Counted from the stretch's first letter, positions 43,922-52,784 are shown. The stretch: 64,000 nucleotides of DNA from Euryarchaeota archaeon UBA605 (GCA_002504905.1 DATY01000030.1:6700-70699); one strand, 5' to 3'. Translations and numbers: made by a program. The notes: generated by a model not told the origin, from the sequence alone.

Positions 43922-45166
43922 GTGCGTTTACTGACATTCCTATTCTTCATGCGTGAGATCTTGAAGAAAAAACCAGCTGATTTGGACTGGATACAGAAAC
44001 AAGGCCTCCTCTCAGTTAAATTAGCTCAGATATTTGCACTTCGTTCAGATTTAATCGGTGTCGAAAAATGTAGGCAATTACAACAATTATATCAGCATGC
44101 AGCCAGTATACCTACTGAAGATGTATTTGCTAATCTTGAATCTAGGGCGCCTGAAGGTTTCTTTGAAGCATTCGACAAAATCGAGAAAGTACCTCTGGCC
44201 GCTGCATCGGTTGGACAAGTACATCGAGGTAAACTAAAAACAGGTGAAGAAGTAGTTGTCAAGATAATTAAAAATCAAAATTCTAAAACATTTAGAAGAG
44301 ATGTTGAAAGAATGAGAAGATGGTTAAGAATTTTCTTATTCTTCAATAGAAAACTTCGAAGAGTTGGTAATCCTGTAGCCCTACTCAATCATGTTGCAGA
44401 TTATACAACTAGAGAACTCGATTTACGTAATGAGATTAGAGGTGCTGAAGAGTTAGATGAAATAAAACATGAAATATCTAAAAATTTCTCTATGGATATG
44501 CTAAGATTTCCTAAATATTGGTCTTCTTTATCTAATGAAGATGTATTAGTTTCCGAATTTATTGAAGGGAAATCATTAGAGGACGGTATCGAAGACAAAT
44601 CTCTTTCTTGGGATACATTATTACAGTTATTCAGGATTCATGGAGCTTATTTATTTGGAATTGGTACTTTTCATGGAGACTTACACCCAGGAAATTGTAT
44701 CATAGACAATGATGGTAAATTTGTTTTTATTGATAATGGAGCAATATGTCATGCCCCTTCTAAAGTAAATTTATCCTTATTCCAGTTCTTTGAACATTTA
44801 TCTGCAAATAACTTCAAATTAGCTTTTGATTCGCTTCTTGGCTTATCCGATTCTCCATTGACCACCAATAACTTAGAAAATTATTACAAAGAAATGAATA
44901 AGATTTACGATGGTTTTGAAAATCAATCAGTAGGTGAAAAAAGTTTGACTAGAATAATGATGCAAACAGTCCAAGCAGCTGTAGAGAAAGCTGGAGCAGA
45001 TTTTGGCGAAGAAGCATTTCCAATTATTCGTGCATTAATGTATCTAGATGGGTTAGTTCTCCGCACTCACCCTGATGTAAAATTAATAGAATCTATGGGT
45101 CCTTATCTTGAAGAATTCCGATTAGGTCTCAATTTAGAGCAGAAGATTAGTGAAATTAAGGTGTAA
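43922..45166 (+). CDS. ABC1/UbiB-family (ADCK-like) atypical kinase
   Basis: A protein of 414 residues. Family landmarks are KLAQ at 33-36 (the KxGQ motif, Gly replaced by Ala), PLAAASVGQVHRG near 91-103 (Ala-rich loop), the Lys of VVVKI near 114, catalytic HGDLHPGN at 251-258 and a metal loop DNG at 271-273 in place of DFG. Members support quinone or isoprenoid-lipid metabolism in bacteria and organelles. The start is a GTG at 43922; ATG 43949 is possible. The stop lies 3 bases from the next SDR gene, suggesting a shared operon with it and the Rieske gene. Confidence 0.88.
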   Translation: MRLLTFLFFMREILKKKPADLDWIQKQGLLSVKLAQIFALRSDLIGVEKCRQLQQLYQHAASIPTEDVFANLESRAPEGFFEAFDKIEKVPLAAASVGQVHRGKLKTGEEVVVKIIKNQNSKTFRRDVERMRRWLRIFLFFNRKLRRVGNPVALLNHVADYTTRELDLRNEIRGAEELDEIKHEISKNFSMDMLRFPKYWSSLSNEDVLVSEFIEGKSLEDGIEDKSLSWDTLLQLFRIHGAYLFGIGTFHGDLHPGNCIIDNDGKFVFIDNGAICHAPSKVNLSLFQFFEHLSANNFKLAFDSLLGLSDSPLTTNNLENYYKEMNKIYDGFENQSVGEKSLTRIMMQTVQAAVEKAGADFGEEAFPIIRALMYLDGLVLRTHPDVKLIESMGPYLEEFRLGLNLEQKISEIKV

Positions 45167-45169
45167 AAA

Positions 45170-45910
45170 ATGTCTGAAATTGATAATAAAGTTGTATGGA
45201 TAATAGGTGGATCTGGTGGAATAGGTTCTAACATTGCTAGACGTATGTCAAATAATGGATGGAAGGTTATAATAAGTGCTAGAGATATAGAAAAATTAAA
45301 TCTAGTTTCTAATGGAAAATCTATTGAAAGTCTAATTGTTGACGCAACAAATGCTGATGATGTGCAAGAGAAGGCAAAAGAGATTAATGAAAAATATGGT
45401 TCATTAGATGCCGTAGTTAACTCCGTAGGGTCAATATTTCTTCGACCATTACATGCAACTAGTTCCGAACAATTCATGGATACCATTAATCAAAATTTAG
45501 TAACTTCATTTAATGTGATTAGGGCCACTGCGAAGATAATGATGAGAGGAAATGGAGGTAGGATTGTACTTTTTTCATCAGCAGCAGCTTCACTTGGTAT
45601 GCCTAATCATGCAGCAATTTCTGCTGCTAAGGCTGGAGTTGAAGGCTTAGCTCGAGCAGCAGCATCTGATTACGCAAAACGTGGAATTAGAGTTAATGTA
45701 ATTTCTCCTGGATTAGTAGATACTCCACTATCATCTCATTTGTTAGCTAGTGAACAAAGTAGAAAGATTAGCGAAGATATGCATCCAGTAGGTAATATAG
45801 GAAATGCAGACGATATTGCTTCGGTGGCTGAGTGGTTAATCGGTAGTGCTCCTGAATGGATGACTGGAGATATTATTTCTGTTGATGGTGGTTTGACCAA
45901 CTTAAAATAA
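45170..45910 (+). CDS. Short-chain dehydrogenase/reductase lacking the catalytic Tyr
   Basis: A protein of 246 residues. A classical SDR by fold: nucleotide loop GGSGGIG (13-19), NSVG (NNAG equivalent), SSAAA with the catalytic Ser, and RVNVISPGLVDTPL after the active site. The Y-x3-K motif is altered: the Tyr is Ile (I150) in NHAAISAAKAG, with Lys (K154) kept. Typical SDR proton transfer would therefore be impaired, so it may bind NAD(P) or a ligand without catalysing the usual reaction. It is flanked by the ABC1 kinase gene (3 bases upstream) and the Rieske gene. Confidence 0.88.
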   Translation: MSEIDNKVVWIIGGSGGIGSNIARRMSNNGWKVIISARDIEKLNLVSNGKSIESLIVDATNADDVQEKAKEINEKYGSLDAVVNSVGSIFLRPLHATSSEQFMDTINQNLVTSFNVIRATAKIMMRGNGGRIVLFSSAAASLGMPNHAAISAAKAGVEGLARAAASDYAKRGIRVNVISPGLVDTPLSSHLLASEQSRKISEDMHPVGNIGNADDIASVAEWLIGSAPEWMTGDIISVDGGLTNLK

Positions 45911-45971
45911 ACAGCTGATTTATTCTAATTTATTACAGACATTCAAATGTCACCTCATGACTTGAATTGTT

Positions 45972-46358
45972 ATGAAATTACCAATAGAGGACGATAATTG
46001 GCACCAAGTTATTCGAAGTGAAAAACTAAAATTAGGCAAAAAAAAGATGCGAAACATAGGTCTTAGAAGCATTATGTTACTTAGAGAAGAATCTAAGATT
46101 CATGCAACAGATGCACTTTGTAGACATATGGCATGGCCTTTAGCCTATGGAGGAAAAGTCAAAGATGACTGTATTACTTGCCCTCTGCATCAAAGTCGTT
46201 ATGATCTAAATAATGGCGAAGTAAAGGAATGGTCTCCATTTCCTCTTTTCCCTCTTTATGGACGATTTCTTGGCTCCCTAAGGAGGCCGAGCCCTCTCGT
46301 CGTCCACGAGACGAGAGAGCTCGACGGGTGGGTCGAAGTCCGATTATCTACGGCGTGA
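45972..46358 (+). CDS. Rieske-type [2Fe-2S] protein
   Basis: A protein of 128 residues. The cluster ligands are C50 and H52 in LCRHMAWPL and C70 and H73 in ITCPLHQSRYDL, giving the C-x-H...C-x2-H pattern of Rieske ferredoxins; no membrane helix is present, so it is soluble. Such small proteins carry electrons to oxygenases or act in assimilatory pathways. The last 25 residues (after PLYGRFLG) use GC-rich codons unlike the rest and contain a hairpin (46294-46317). The stop overlaps the convergent fasciclin gene by 15 bases. Confidence 0.85.
   Translation: MKLPIEDDNWHQVIRSEKLKLGKKKMRNIGLRSIMLLREESKIHATDALCRHMAWPLAYGGKVKDDCITCPLHQSRYDLNNGEVKEWSPFPLFPLYGRFLGSLRRPSPLVVHETRELDGWVEVRLSTA
46294..46317. 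repeat. 8-bp inverted repeat in a GC-rich patch at the end of the Rieske gene
   Basis: CTCTCGTC (46294-46301) and GACGAGAG (46310-46317) form an 8-base stem with an 8-base loop, close to the overlapping stop codons of two convergent genes. The surrounding 60 bases are GC-rich in an AT-rich window. It may end transcription in one or both directions, or simply reflect local composition. Confidence 0.4.
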
Positions 46359-48491
46359 GCCTGCGACAACCAATGCACTGACTAGTGCTATTGCAGCAAT
46401 ACCCGCTGTAAATCCAGGAGTATTGTCGTCAGATTCCACTACTGTTGTAGGTGTCTCGCTTATACCTGTTCCAACAATCACTTTTCCATCCATTCCCATT
46501 CCAGCATGAGGTTCACAGATGTAGTAGAATGTTTCATCTTCATCAAAGGTTAGACGATAATCGATTGTTGTAACAGCAGCACCACTGTACTCACCAGCGA
46601 CATCTCTTGTAGTATCGCCTTCTGCTCTAATTTCAGCAACGTTGTGAGCCATAGCAGCATCAGTCCAAATCCAGCAAACAGTTTGACCAACATCAATGCT
46701 TAGCTCTTCATTATCGAAAGCCATTCCATCTTCGGTTAGCCCGATAACGTAGTCACATCCTTCAGGTATAGCAGGTTCGTCAGCAGGTGGCATCAATACC
46801 TTGTCAATTACATGAATCACACCATTAGAAGCTGGTACATCAGCCAATGTTACAGTTGCATCTCCTACCATTACAGTTCCATCACTTACAGTGAATGAAG
46901 CATCATCTCCATTAACCATTGCAACAGTTAATCCATCAGTTACATCAGCAGCATTGACCGCTCCTGAATAAACGTGGTAAAGTAGAATATCAGTTAGTGT
47001 AGCAATTTCTTCATCAGTTGTAAAAGCATCTAAATCGATACCAGCATCAGCGAATGCTTGATCACTTGGAGCAAAAACTGTGAACGGTCCATCACCTTGT
47101 AATGTAGTAACCAGTTCTGCTTGTGTTAGTGCAGCAACCAACGAGTTGTGAATTGTAGTTGCTGATGCAGTCATTGCAATATCAACAGCTGGAGTCCACA
47201 TGTAAGATCCACAGACATCTTCAGAAACATCTGATAATTGGTGTGTAACTGTGTTATAGCAACCTGTGAATGTTTGCCCTGCCATCTCATAATCTACAAC
47301 GTACATGTATGACATACATTCTGTGAAAGATGCTCCAGCAGAAATAGTATGTGTTGCTATATTGTAACATATGTCTCCGTCTGCTTCAGTAATTGGTACA
47401 GGAGGCATTAGTACTTTATCGATAACGTGTATGACTCCATTTGAAGCCGGTACGTCAGCCAGTACAACAGTTGCATCTCCAACCATTACAGTTCCATCAC
47501 TTACAGTGAATGAAGCATCGTCTCCGTTAACCATTGCAACTGTTAGACCATCTGTCACATCAGCAGCATTTACAGCACCAGAGTATACGTGATACAGTAG
47601 TATATCGGTTAAAGTAGCAATATCTTCATCAGTAGTGAAAGCTGCCAAATCTATTCCTGCATCAGCAAATGCTTGATCACTTGGAGCAAAAACTGTGAAC
47701 GGTCCATCACCTTGTAATGTAGTAACCAATCCGGAAATTGACAACGCACCAACTAAGGAATTGTGAATTCCTGTGGTCATTGCAGTTGTTGCAATATCTA
47801 CTGGAGGAGTCCATACGTATGATTCACAGATTTGTTGAGTAGTATCTGCCATAGCGTGTGTTATAGTATTGTAACATCCAGTGAATTCCTGTCCACCCAT
47901 GCTGTAATTTTCCAAATACATGTAAGCTCCACATTCTTCCATTGAAGCACCTGCAACTATCATGTGTGTAGCTGTATTGTAACAAATTCCAATACCTGTG
48001 TAAGGAACTGGTGGCATTAGTACTTTGTCGATAACATGAATCACGCCATTCGAAGCCATAACATCAGCTGATGTTACAGTAGCATCTTCAATCATTACAG
48101 TTCCATCCGTTACTGTAAACATTGCATTGTCGCCATTTACCATTTCTACTACTAGACCATCTGTTACATCAGATGCATAAACAGCGCCTGAATAAACATG
48201 ATACAACAAAATATCTACCAATGTAGCATTTTCTTCATCTGTATCGAATGTTGACAAATCGATTCCGGCATCAGCAAATGCTTGATCTGTAGGAGCAAAC
48301 ACTGTGAATGGTCCTTGACCTTGTAGTGTTGTCACTAAATCAACTTGCGCCAGAGCAGCAACGAGAGAATCATGCACTCCAGTATTAGTTGCGTTAGTTG
48401 GGATATCGTCGTTTGAATCTGCCATTGCAATTGGCATTGTCATCAGACAGGCGGTCATTATTAGGGCGATCAATGCGTTTCTCTTGTGCAT
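46344..48491 (-). CDS. Surface protein: three fasciclin domains, cupredoxin domain, PGF-CTERM-like tail
   Basis: A protein of 715 residues. A signal peptide (LIALIMTACLMTMPIAMA) is followed by three FAS1 domains, each with the hallmark FTVFAPTDQAF or FTVFAPSDQAF, LLYHVYSG and NGVIHVIDKVLMPP. Between them lie short Cys-containing linkers (GCYNTITHAM-like). Residues about 590-685 form a cupredoxin with the copper ligands His (MAHNV), Cys, His and Met in YYICEPHAGMGM. The end is TPGFTAGIAAIALVSALVVAGSRRR (quoted as TPGFTAGIA plus a helix and RRR), matching the PGF-CTERM signal cleaved and lipid-linked by archaeosortase. It is probably an adhesive, copper-binding envelope protein. Repeats 2 and 3 share long identical DNA. 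Confidence 0.88.
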   Translation of the reverse strand: MHKRNALIALIMTACLMTMPIAMADSNDDIPTNATNTGVHDSLVAALAQVDLVTTLQGQGPFTVFAPTDQAFADAGIDLSTFDTDEENATLVDILLYHVYSGAVYASDVTDGLVVEMVNGDNAMFTVTDGTVMIEDATVTSADVMASNGVIHVIDKVLMPPVPYTGIGICYNTATHMIVAGASMEECGAYMYLENYSMGGQEFTGCYNTITHAMADTTQQICESYVWTPPVDIATTAMTTGIHNSLVGALSISGLVTTLQGDGPFTVFAPSDQAFADAGIDLAAFTTDEDIATLTDILLYHVYSGAVNAADVTDGLTVAMVNGDDASFTVSDGTVMVGDATVVLADVPASNGVIHVIDKVLMPPVPITEADGDICYNIATHTISAGASFTECMSYMYVVDYEMAGQTFTGCYNTVTHQLSDVSEDVCGSYMWTPAVDIAMTASATTIHNSLVAALTQAELVTTLQGDGPFTVFAPSDQAFADAGIDLDAFTTDEEIATLTDILLYHVYSGAVNAADVTDGLTVAMVNGDDASFTVSDGTVMVGDATVTLADVPASNGVIHVIDKVLMPPADEPAIPEGCDYVIGLTEDGMAFDNEELSIDVGQTVCWIWTDAAMAHNVAEIRAEGDTTRDVAGEYSGAAVTTIDYRLTFDEDETFYYICEPHAGMGMDGKVIVGTGISETPTTVVESDDNTPGFTAGIAAIALVSALVVAGSRRR
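47053..47113 (-). repeat. 61-base exact repeat within the fasciclin gene (copy 1)
   Basis: This stretch is identical to 47668-47728, as far as I can read. Both encode the FTVFAPSDQAF region of fasciclin domains 3 and 2. Such identity between paralogous domains points to a recent duplication or gene conversion within the gene. Confidence 0.8.
47668..47728 (-). repeat. 61-base exact repeat within the fasciclin gene (copy 2)
   Basis: Second copy of the 47053-47113 repeat, encoding the same part of fasciclin domain 2. The first fasciclin domain (near 48270) is clearly more diverged in DNA. Confidence 0.8.
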
Positions 48492-48641
48492 AGTTGAGGA
48501 CGCTATATTTTTTGCTATTTAATAGATGTATTTGCAGGAAATACAATTTCTAATTGATGTATATTAAGTATCGTTTTGTGAATTAGAATAAATAGAAATT
48601 TAAAAACGCTTTTTTATATCTATCATTGTGTTGGGAGTGGT

Positions 48642-50210
48642 ATGGGTGCAGACGATTCGCAGGATGTTTTGATTGTAGGAGCAGGTCCAGGAGGATTAGT
48701 TTCAGCACTTTTATTGGCTCATTCGGGTGTCAAAGTAACAATGTTAGAAAAATCTTCATCTGTTGGTGGAAGAACCAAAATTGTAGAAATGGATGGATTT
48801 AAATTCGATAGAGGTCCAACCTTTTTTCATTATCCGGAAGTTATTGAAGAAATATTTCAGGCGATTGGTAGAGATGCTCACAAAGAGTTAGGCTTGATCC
48901 CTCTTGATCCTTCGTACAGATTAACTTTCGGTGCTGGTGGTTCTATAGATGCCACTTCAAATCTTGATGAAATGACAGAGAGGATTAGAGAATTATCCGG
49001 AGATAAGAATGCTAAGGGTTTTGAGAAGTATGTCTTAGAAAACAGGAAGAAATTAGATTTCTCTAGGATTTGTTTACAAACTCCTTGGAAAGGCCCTTCA
49101 GATTTATTATCCAAAAGAGCTCTTAAAGTTGCAACAATATTGAAGCCATGGGCATCAGTTGCAAGTGATTTATCTAGACTTTTTGATGATGAGAGGGTCA
49201 GGTTAGCGATGTCTTTCCAAACAAAATATCTTGGAATGAGTCCTTTCCATGCCCCATCTTTATTTACAATATTGGCATTTTTGGAATATGAACATGGTAT
49301 ATTCCATGCTAAAGGAGGTCTCGGATCAATTTCGAAGAGGATGTCTGAGATAGCCATTGAACTTGGTGTTGATATAAAACTCGAAACAGAGGTTGAAGAA
49401 TTAATTTTTGATAATAAAACAGTGGTTGGAGTAAAGACAAATAATGGAGAATATAGAGCGAAAAAGGTAGTTTTGAATGCTGATTTCGCTCATGCAATGT
49501 CAACATTGGTACCCAATGAAAAGAGGAAGCGTTGGTCAAATAAAAAATTAGAAAATAAAGGATACTCTTGCTCCACATTTATGCTCTATCTAGGAATTGA
49601 TAAGCAGTATGATCAACCCCATCATCAGATTTATGCATCTAAAAAATATGAAGAAAATCTGAGAGATATCACTAACCATAAAATCACTTGGGAAGATCCA
49701 TCTTTGTATGTTCAGAATGCTTGTGTGACTGATTCTAGTTTAGCACCCCCAGGACAATCTACACTCTATGTTTTAGTACCAGTTCCAAATACAGATGAAA
49801 GTATTGTATGGGATGATATTAAGGATGAGTACAGTGAAATCATACTTGATATGATGGAAAGTAAGCTTGGATTTGAAAATGTAAGAGACTCAATTGTCTC
49901 TAAAACAATAGTTACTCCAGATGATTGGAATTCTTCCGATATTTATCGTGGAGCAGTTTTTAATTTAGCTCATTCATTAGATCAAATGCTATGGCGCCGT
50001 CCTCAAAATAGATTCGAAGAATTCAATAATTTATTCCTTGTCGGCGGAGGTACACATCCTGGAAGTGGACTTCCTACAATCTATGAGAGTGGAAGAATTA
50101 CCAGTAAACTGATACTCTCAGATTTAGGTATAGAGCCTGATTGGAACGGAATTGATATTTGGTTTGGAGACTTGAAGAAGCCAAAATTAGCAAATAAATT
50201 AGTGGCATAG
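48642..50210 (+). CDS. crtI: Phytoene desaturase-like carotenoid oxidoreductase (CrtI family)
   Basis: An FAD enzyme of 522 residues. The dinucleotide-binding loop VGAGPGGLVSALLLAHSG is at residues 12-30 and is followed by EKSSSVGGRT; DRGPTFFHYP is the next CrtI landmark. The C-terminal signature GGGTHPGSGLPTIYESG is complete. It introduces double bases in phytoene to give lycopene-type products. The ATG at 48642 lies 5-10 bases behind GGGAG, and a TATA-like AATTTAAAAACGC lies about 45 bases upstream. The genes that follow (lipoprotein, ABA4-like) and the convergent crtB belong to the same carotenoid block. The exact desaturation number is not readable. Confidence 0.9.
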   Translation: MGADDSQDVLIVGAGPGGLVSALLLAHSGVKVTMLEKSSSVGGRTKIVEMDGFKFDRGPTFFHYPEVIEEIFQAIGRDAHKELGLIPLDPSYRLTFGAGGSIDATSNLDEMTERIRELSGDKNAKGFEKYVLENRKKLDFSRICLQTPWKGPSDLLSKRALKVATILKPWASVASDLSRLFDDERVRLAMSFQTKYLGMSPFHAPSLFTILAFLEYEHGIFHAKGGLGSISKRMSEIAIELGVDIKLETEVEELIFDNKTVVGVKTNNGEYRAKKVVLNADFAHAMSTLVPNEKRKRWSNKKLENKGYSCSTFMLYLGIDKQYDQPHHQIYASKKYEENLRDITNHKITWEDPSLYVQNACVTDSSLAPPGQSTLYVLVPVPNTDESIVWDDIKDEYSEIILDMMESKLGFENVRDSIVSKTIVTPDDWNSSDIYRGAVFNLAHSLDQMLWRRPQNRFEEFNNLFLVGGGTHPGSGLPTIYESGRITSKLILSDLGIEPDWNGIDIWFGDLKKPKLANKLVA

Positions 50211-50212
50211 TT

Positions 50213-50806
50213 ATGAAATCTTCAATATTTATCTTCTTTATTGTGGTTTCCAGCGCACTTTCTGGATGTATCTCTGAAAATCAATCAGTTATTAGTGAAG
50301 ATTCAACGAATGATCTTCCTGAAAGATTATCATTCTCAGCCCCCATAATGAACGGTTCATCTAACATTACAAATTTTGTTCTTGAAGAATATGTATCTGA
50401 CGGGCCTGTTTTGATGCTCTGGGTTGCTGCTGGATGTATGGGTTGTCATTCTTGGACAGATATCTTAGTGGACGAGGTTGAAAATGGTAATATTAGTAAT
50501 TCATCAATACTCAGTATTCACAGATATTCTTCTTTTGAATCTCAATCTTACGTGGAAGAAGTTTATGGCAATCATCAGAATTCCAGTAATCCAGTACATT
50601 GGCCTTTGGTACTACCTTCTGAAGAAACCATTGTTTATGATCTTGATACTGGCTATGAAAGTACTTCTGGGTTCTATAATTCATTCGGCAATCCATCTAC
50701 ACCAACTCTTCAGATAATGAATCCTCTTGGAGAGATAATATGGACCTCTAAGACATATTGGCCAACTCTAGATGTTCTCGAAGAGATTAAAAGTTTGATT
50801 AAATGA
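50213..50806 (+). CDS. Thioredoxin-fold lipoprotein
   Basis: A protein of 197 residues. The N-terminus has a lipoprotein-type signal (IFFIVVSSALSGC, lipobox LSGC with the Cys at residue 19). The fold is thioredoxin-like with WVAAGCMGC giving a C-x2-C pair near residue 76, and later GNPSTPTLQIMNPLGEI with the cis-Pro region. It probably reduces or forms disulfides on the outer face of the membrane. It starts 2 bases after crtI and is followed 10 bases later by the ABA4-like gene, so the three are likely one transcript. Its link to carotenoid synthesis is unclear. A second exported CxxC protein lies at 11108. Confidence 0.75.
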   Translation: MKSSIFIFFIVVSSALSGCISENQSVISEDSTNDLPERLSFSAPIMNGSSNITNFVLEEYVSDGPVLMLWVAAGCMGCHSWTDILVDEVENGNISNSSILSIHRYSSFESQSYVEEVYGNHQNSSNPVHWPLVLPSEETIVYDLDTGYESTSGFYNSFGNPSTPTLQIMNPLGEIIWTSKTYWPTLDVLEEIKSLIK

Positions 50807-50816
50807 GGTTCAAACA

Positions 50817-51245
50817 ATGGATTTGTACGATTTATCATTCTTTTTATCAACAATTTGGATTGGCCCATTTTGGATTGCAATGTTACTTTATCCAAATCAT
50901 GAAAAAACACATCAACTTATGCAAGGTCCTTGGTTCTTTCTTGGTCCGATATTAATTTGGTATTCTGTATCTCTTTCAGATATTTCTGGTCTAATTGATC
51001 TATTTATTGACGCAATGAACCCCAATATAGCATTACAGAGCCTTGCTGATCTTCTTGGAACAAAGGCAGGAGCATCTGCAGCTTGGTCTCATATGGTTGC
51101 TGGAGATATTTTTGTAACAAGGTGGATATGGAAGAGGTGCATAGATTCAAAATGTGAAAAATGGAAATTAACCATTTCAGTATTTTTTGGTGTAATGTTA
51201 ATGCCAATTGGATTGTTAATGAGCATAGTTTTAGTTAGAAAATAA
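50817..51245 (+). CDS. ABA4-like (DUF4281) membrane protein
   Basis: A protein of 142 residues with four membrane helices. It follows the ABA4 family closely as remembered: GPFWIAMLLYPNHEKT near the N-terminus, LADLLGTKAGASAAWSHM with the conserved W-x-H, and DIFVTRWIWKR matching the D-L-F-V-G-R-W-I box. ABA4 in plants is required for neoxanthin formation; bacterial and cyanobacterial homologues are associated with carotenoids. Location directly between crtI and crtB supports a carotenoid role here. The specific reaction is not known and is not claimed. Confidence 0.75.
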   Translation: MDLYDLSFFLSTIWIGPFWIAMLLYPNHEKTHQLMQGPWFFLGPILIWYSVSLSDISGLIDLFIDAMNPNIALQSLADLLGTKAGASAAWSHMVAGDIFVTRWIWKRCIDSKCEKWKLTISVFFGVMLMPIGLLMSIVLVRK

Positions 51246-51247
51246 TT

Positions 51248-52270
51248 TTATTTTCTAGCAGAAATAGACCATAAACCGAGAGCAGACAATGCAAATCCTA
51301 TTTTTCTCATAAATCCTAACTGCAGTCTTTTTGAGAGAACATCTCCGTTTCTTCTCTCTGCCTCAGATATAATACTTGAATATACAGCACACATCATGTG
51401 AGGATTTCTTCTTGAATTTTTCTCTACAAGTGGAATTAAATTTAATGCAATATTTCTATGAGTTTTTGTTCTACTGATATAATGCTTCATGAATTTTTTC
51501 CATTTTCTACTACTGGCTAAATTGACATTTTCTATTTCTTCGGGTTTAATGTCGAACATTTTCAATTCATCTGTGGGTAGGTATAGTCTACCTCTTTCTC
51601 TATCTTCTTGAATATCTCGTAATACATTTACCATTTGCAAGAATATTCCCATTTCTTCTGCATACTCTCTTGCATCGGGATCAGTATATCCATATATCTC
51701 GATTAAACTTAAACCAACTGTCGATGCAACTTTGAAACAATAACTTCTCAAATCTTCAAAACTTTGATAATTTGTTGGATATAGATCATCTTCCATTCCT
51801 TCTATTAATAATTTTAAATCCGAGATTCTTATTGGGAACTTTTCTAACGTATCTTTTAGAGCGATAAATATAGGATGATTTACGTCTTCTCCAGCTTCTA
51901 TTTTTTCAAGATTATCTCTGAACCAAAGTAGTGCTCTCACTCTTTGGAAATGGTTTTTGTCACTATTTGATGGTTCACTCATTCTTTCTATACCCAAAGC
52001 AATTGCTCTGTATTCTGCTCTTTCATTTAGATTCTGCTTTTCTTCATTCTCTAAAACTGACAGATTTGGTAGCCAATCTCCATCAACAATATCGTCAACT
52101 TTTCTACAAAAAGCGTACAAAGCATGTACAGAAGACCTTTTTTCATTAGGTAGTGATTTGAAAGATCTTAGGAAAGAAGTCGATGCTGAACGAGTAATAT
52201 CTTCACAGATTTGATATGCCTCTGAAATGGAAATTTTACTGTCAGCCTTCTCCTTGCTGAACAAAACCAT
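51248..52270 (-). CDS. crtB: Phytoene synthase-like (CrtB)
   Basis: A protein of 340 residues. Joins two geranylgeranyl diphosphates to phytoene. The first Asp-rich motif is DDIVDG in YAFCRKVDDIVDGDW, and the second substrate-binding region is LRDIQEDRERGRLYLP, with RSYCFKVASTVGLSLIEIYGY between them. It lies head to tail against the ABA4-like gene (convergent, 2 bases apart). No lycopene cyclase, blh dioxygenase or rhodopsin gene is seen in the window, so the end product is unknown. Confidence 0.9.
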   Translation of the reverse strand: MVLFSKEKADSKISISEAYQICEDITRSASTSFLRSFKSLPNEKRSSVHALYAFCRKVDDIVDGDWLPNLSVLENEEKQNLNERAEYRAIALGIERMSEPSNSDKNHFQRVRALLWFRDNLEKIEAGEDVNHPIFIALKDTLEKFPIRISDLKLLIEGMEDDLYPTNYQSFEDLRSYCFKVASTVGLSLIEIYGYTDPDAREYAEEMGIFLQMVNVLRDIQEDRERGRLYLPTDELKMFDIKPEEIENVNLASSRKWKKFMKHYISRTKTHRNIALNLIPLVEKNSRRNPHMMCAVYSSIISEAERRNGDVLSKRLQLGFMRKIGFALSALGLWSISARK

Positions 52271-52376
52271 GGTCCTCTGAAATGTACATAGATTATGAAT
52301 GGGTGTTTCTCGAGCACTCTAAAAATAGTATTTTTCTATCCCTTATATTGAAGCATGAAACCTCTTCCGAAACATT

Positions 52377-52703
52377 ATGGGCGATGGCAATATACTTACT
52401 GATTTAGAACGGAGTGATGAAGATTGTACACTGAGGTTTGATGACGGAGCTTCATACAAATTGAGTTATTTATCTATTAGATCTCGATGCCAATGTGCTA
52501 AGTGTAAACCTAGACAGGAAAATAAGCAGAGGATTATTGAGTTAGAGGAAGAAATATCTCGATTAATGTTAGAGAAACCGAAAGTTGAGCTTGTAGGTAG
52601 ATATGGCATTCGATTTGAATGGCCTACTGGTTGCTCATCTGGTATACATTCTTTTGTACATCTAAGGAAAGTTTCAGAGGAATTGGGCGAGCTATTAGAA
52701 TAG
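52377..52703 (+). CDS. DUF971-family protein
   Basis: A protein of 108 residues. The DUF971 (GBBH-like N-terminal) pattern is visible: LRFDDGASYKLSYLSIRSRCQCAKC and GRYGIRFEWPTGCSSGIHSF (in parts), including three Cys in RCQCAKC that could bind zinc or iron. In bacteria small DUF971 proteins are linked to iron-sulfur cluster assembly. Here it is a single gene, followed by pus10 after 81 bases. The start is the ATG at 52377. Confidence 0.82.
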   Translation: MGDGNILTDLERSDEDCTLRFDDGASYKLSYLSIRSRCQCAKCKPRQENKQRIIELEEEISRLMLEKPKVELVGRYGIRFEWPTGCSSGIHSFVHLRKVSEELGELLE

Positions 52704-52784
52704 AATCTATCTTCCGAAGTCCTGAAATGTAATTCACATTCGCGCTATGTTGTCGAATGTACGGGTCGCCCCCGTTTTCCGGCT

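Noticed and set aside
48878..49357. Minus-strand frame of 159 codons inside crtI
   Set aside because: crtI is complete on the other strand and the antisense frame has no signature.
48642..52270. Proteorhodopsin, blh or lycopene cyclase expected beside crtI/crtB
   Set aside because: No seven-helix retinal protein with the Lys motif and no cyclase sequence was found; the membrane protein at 50817 fits ABA4 instead.
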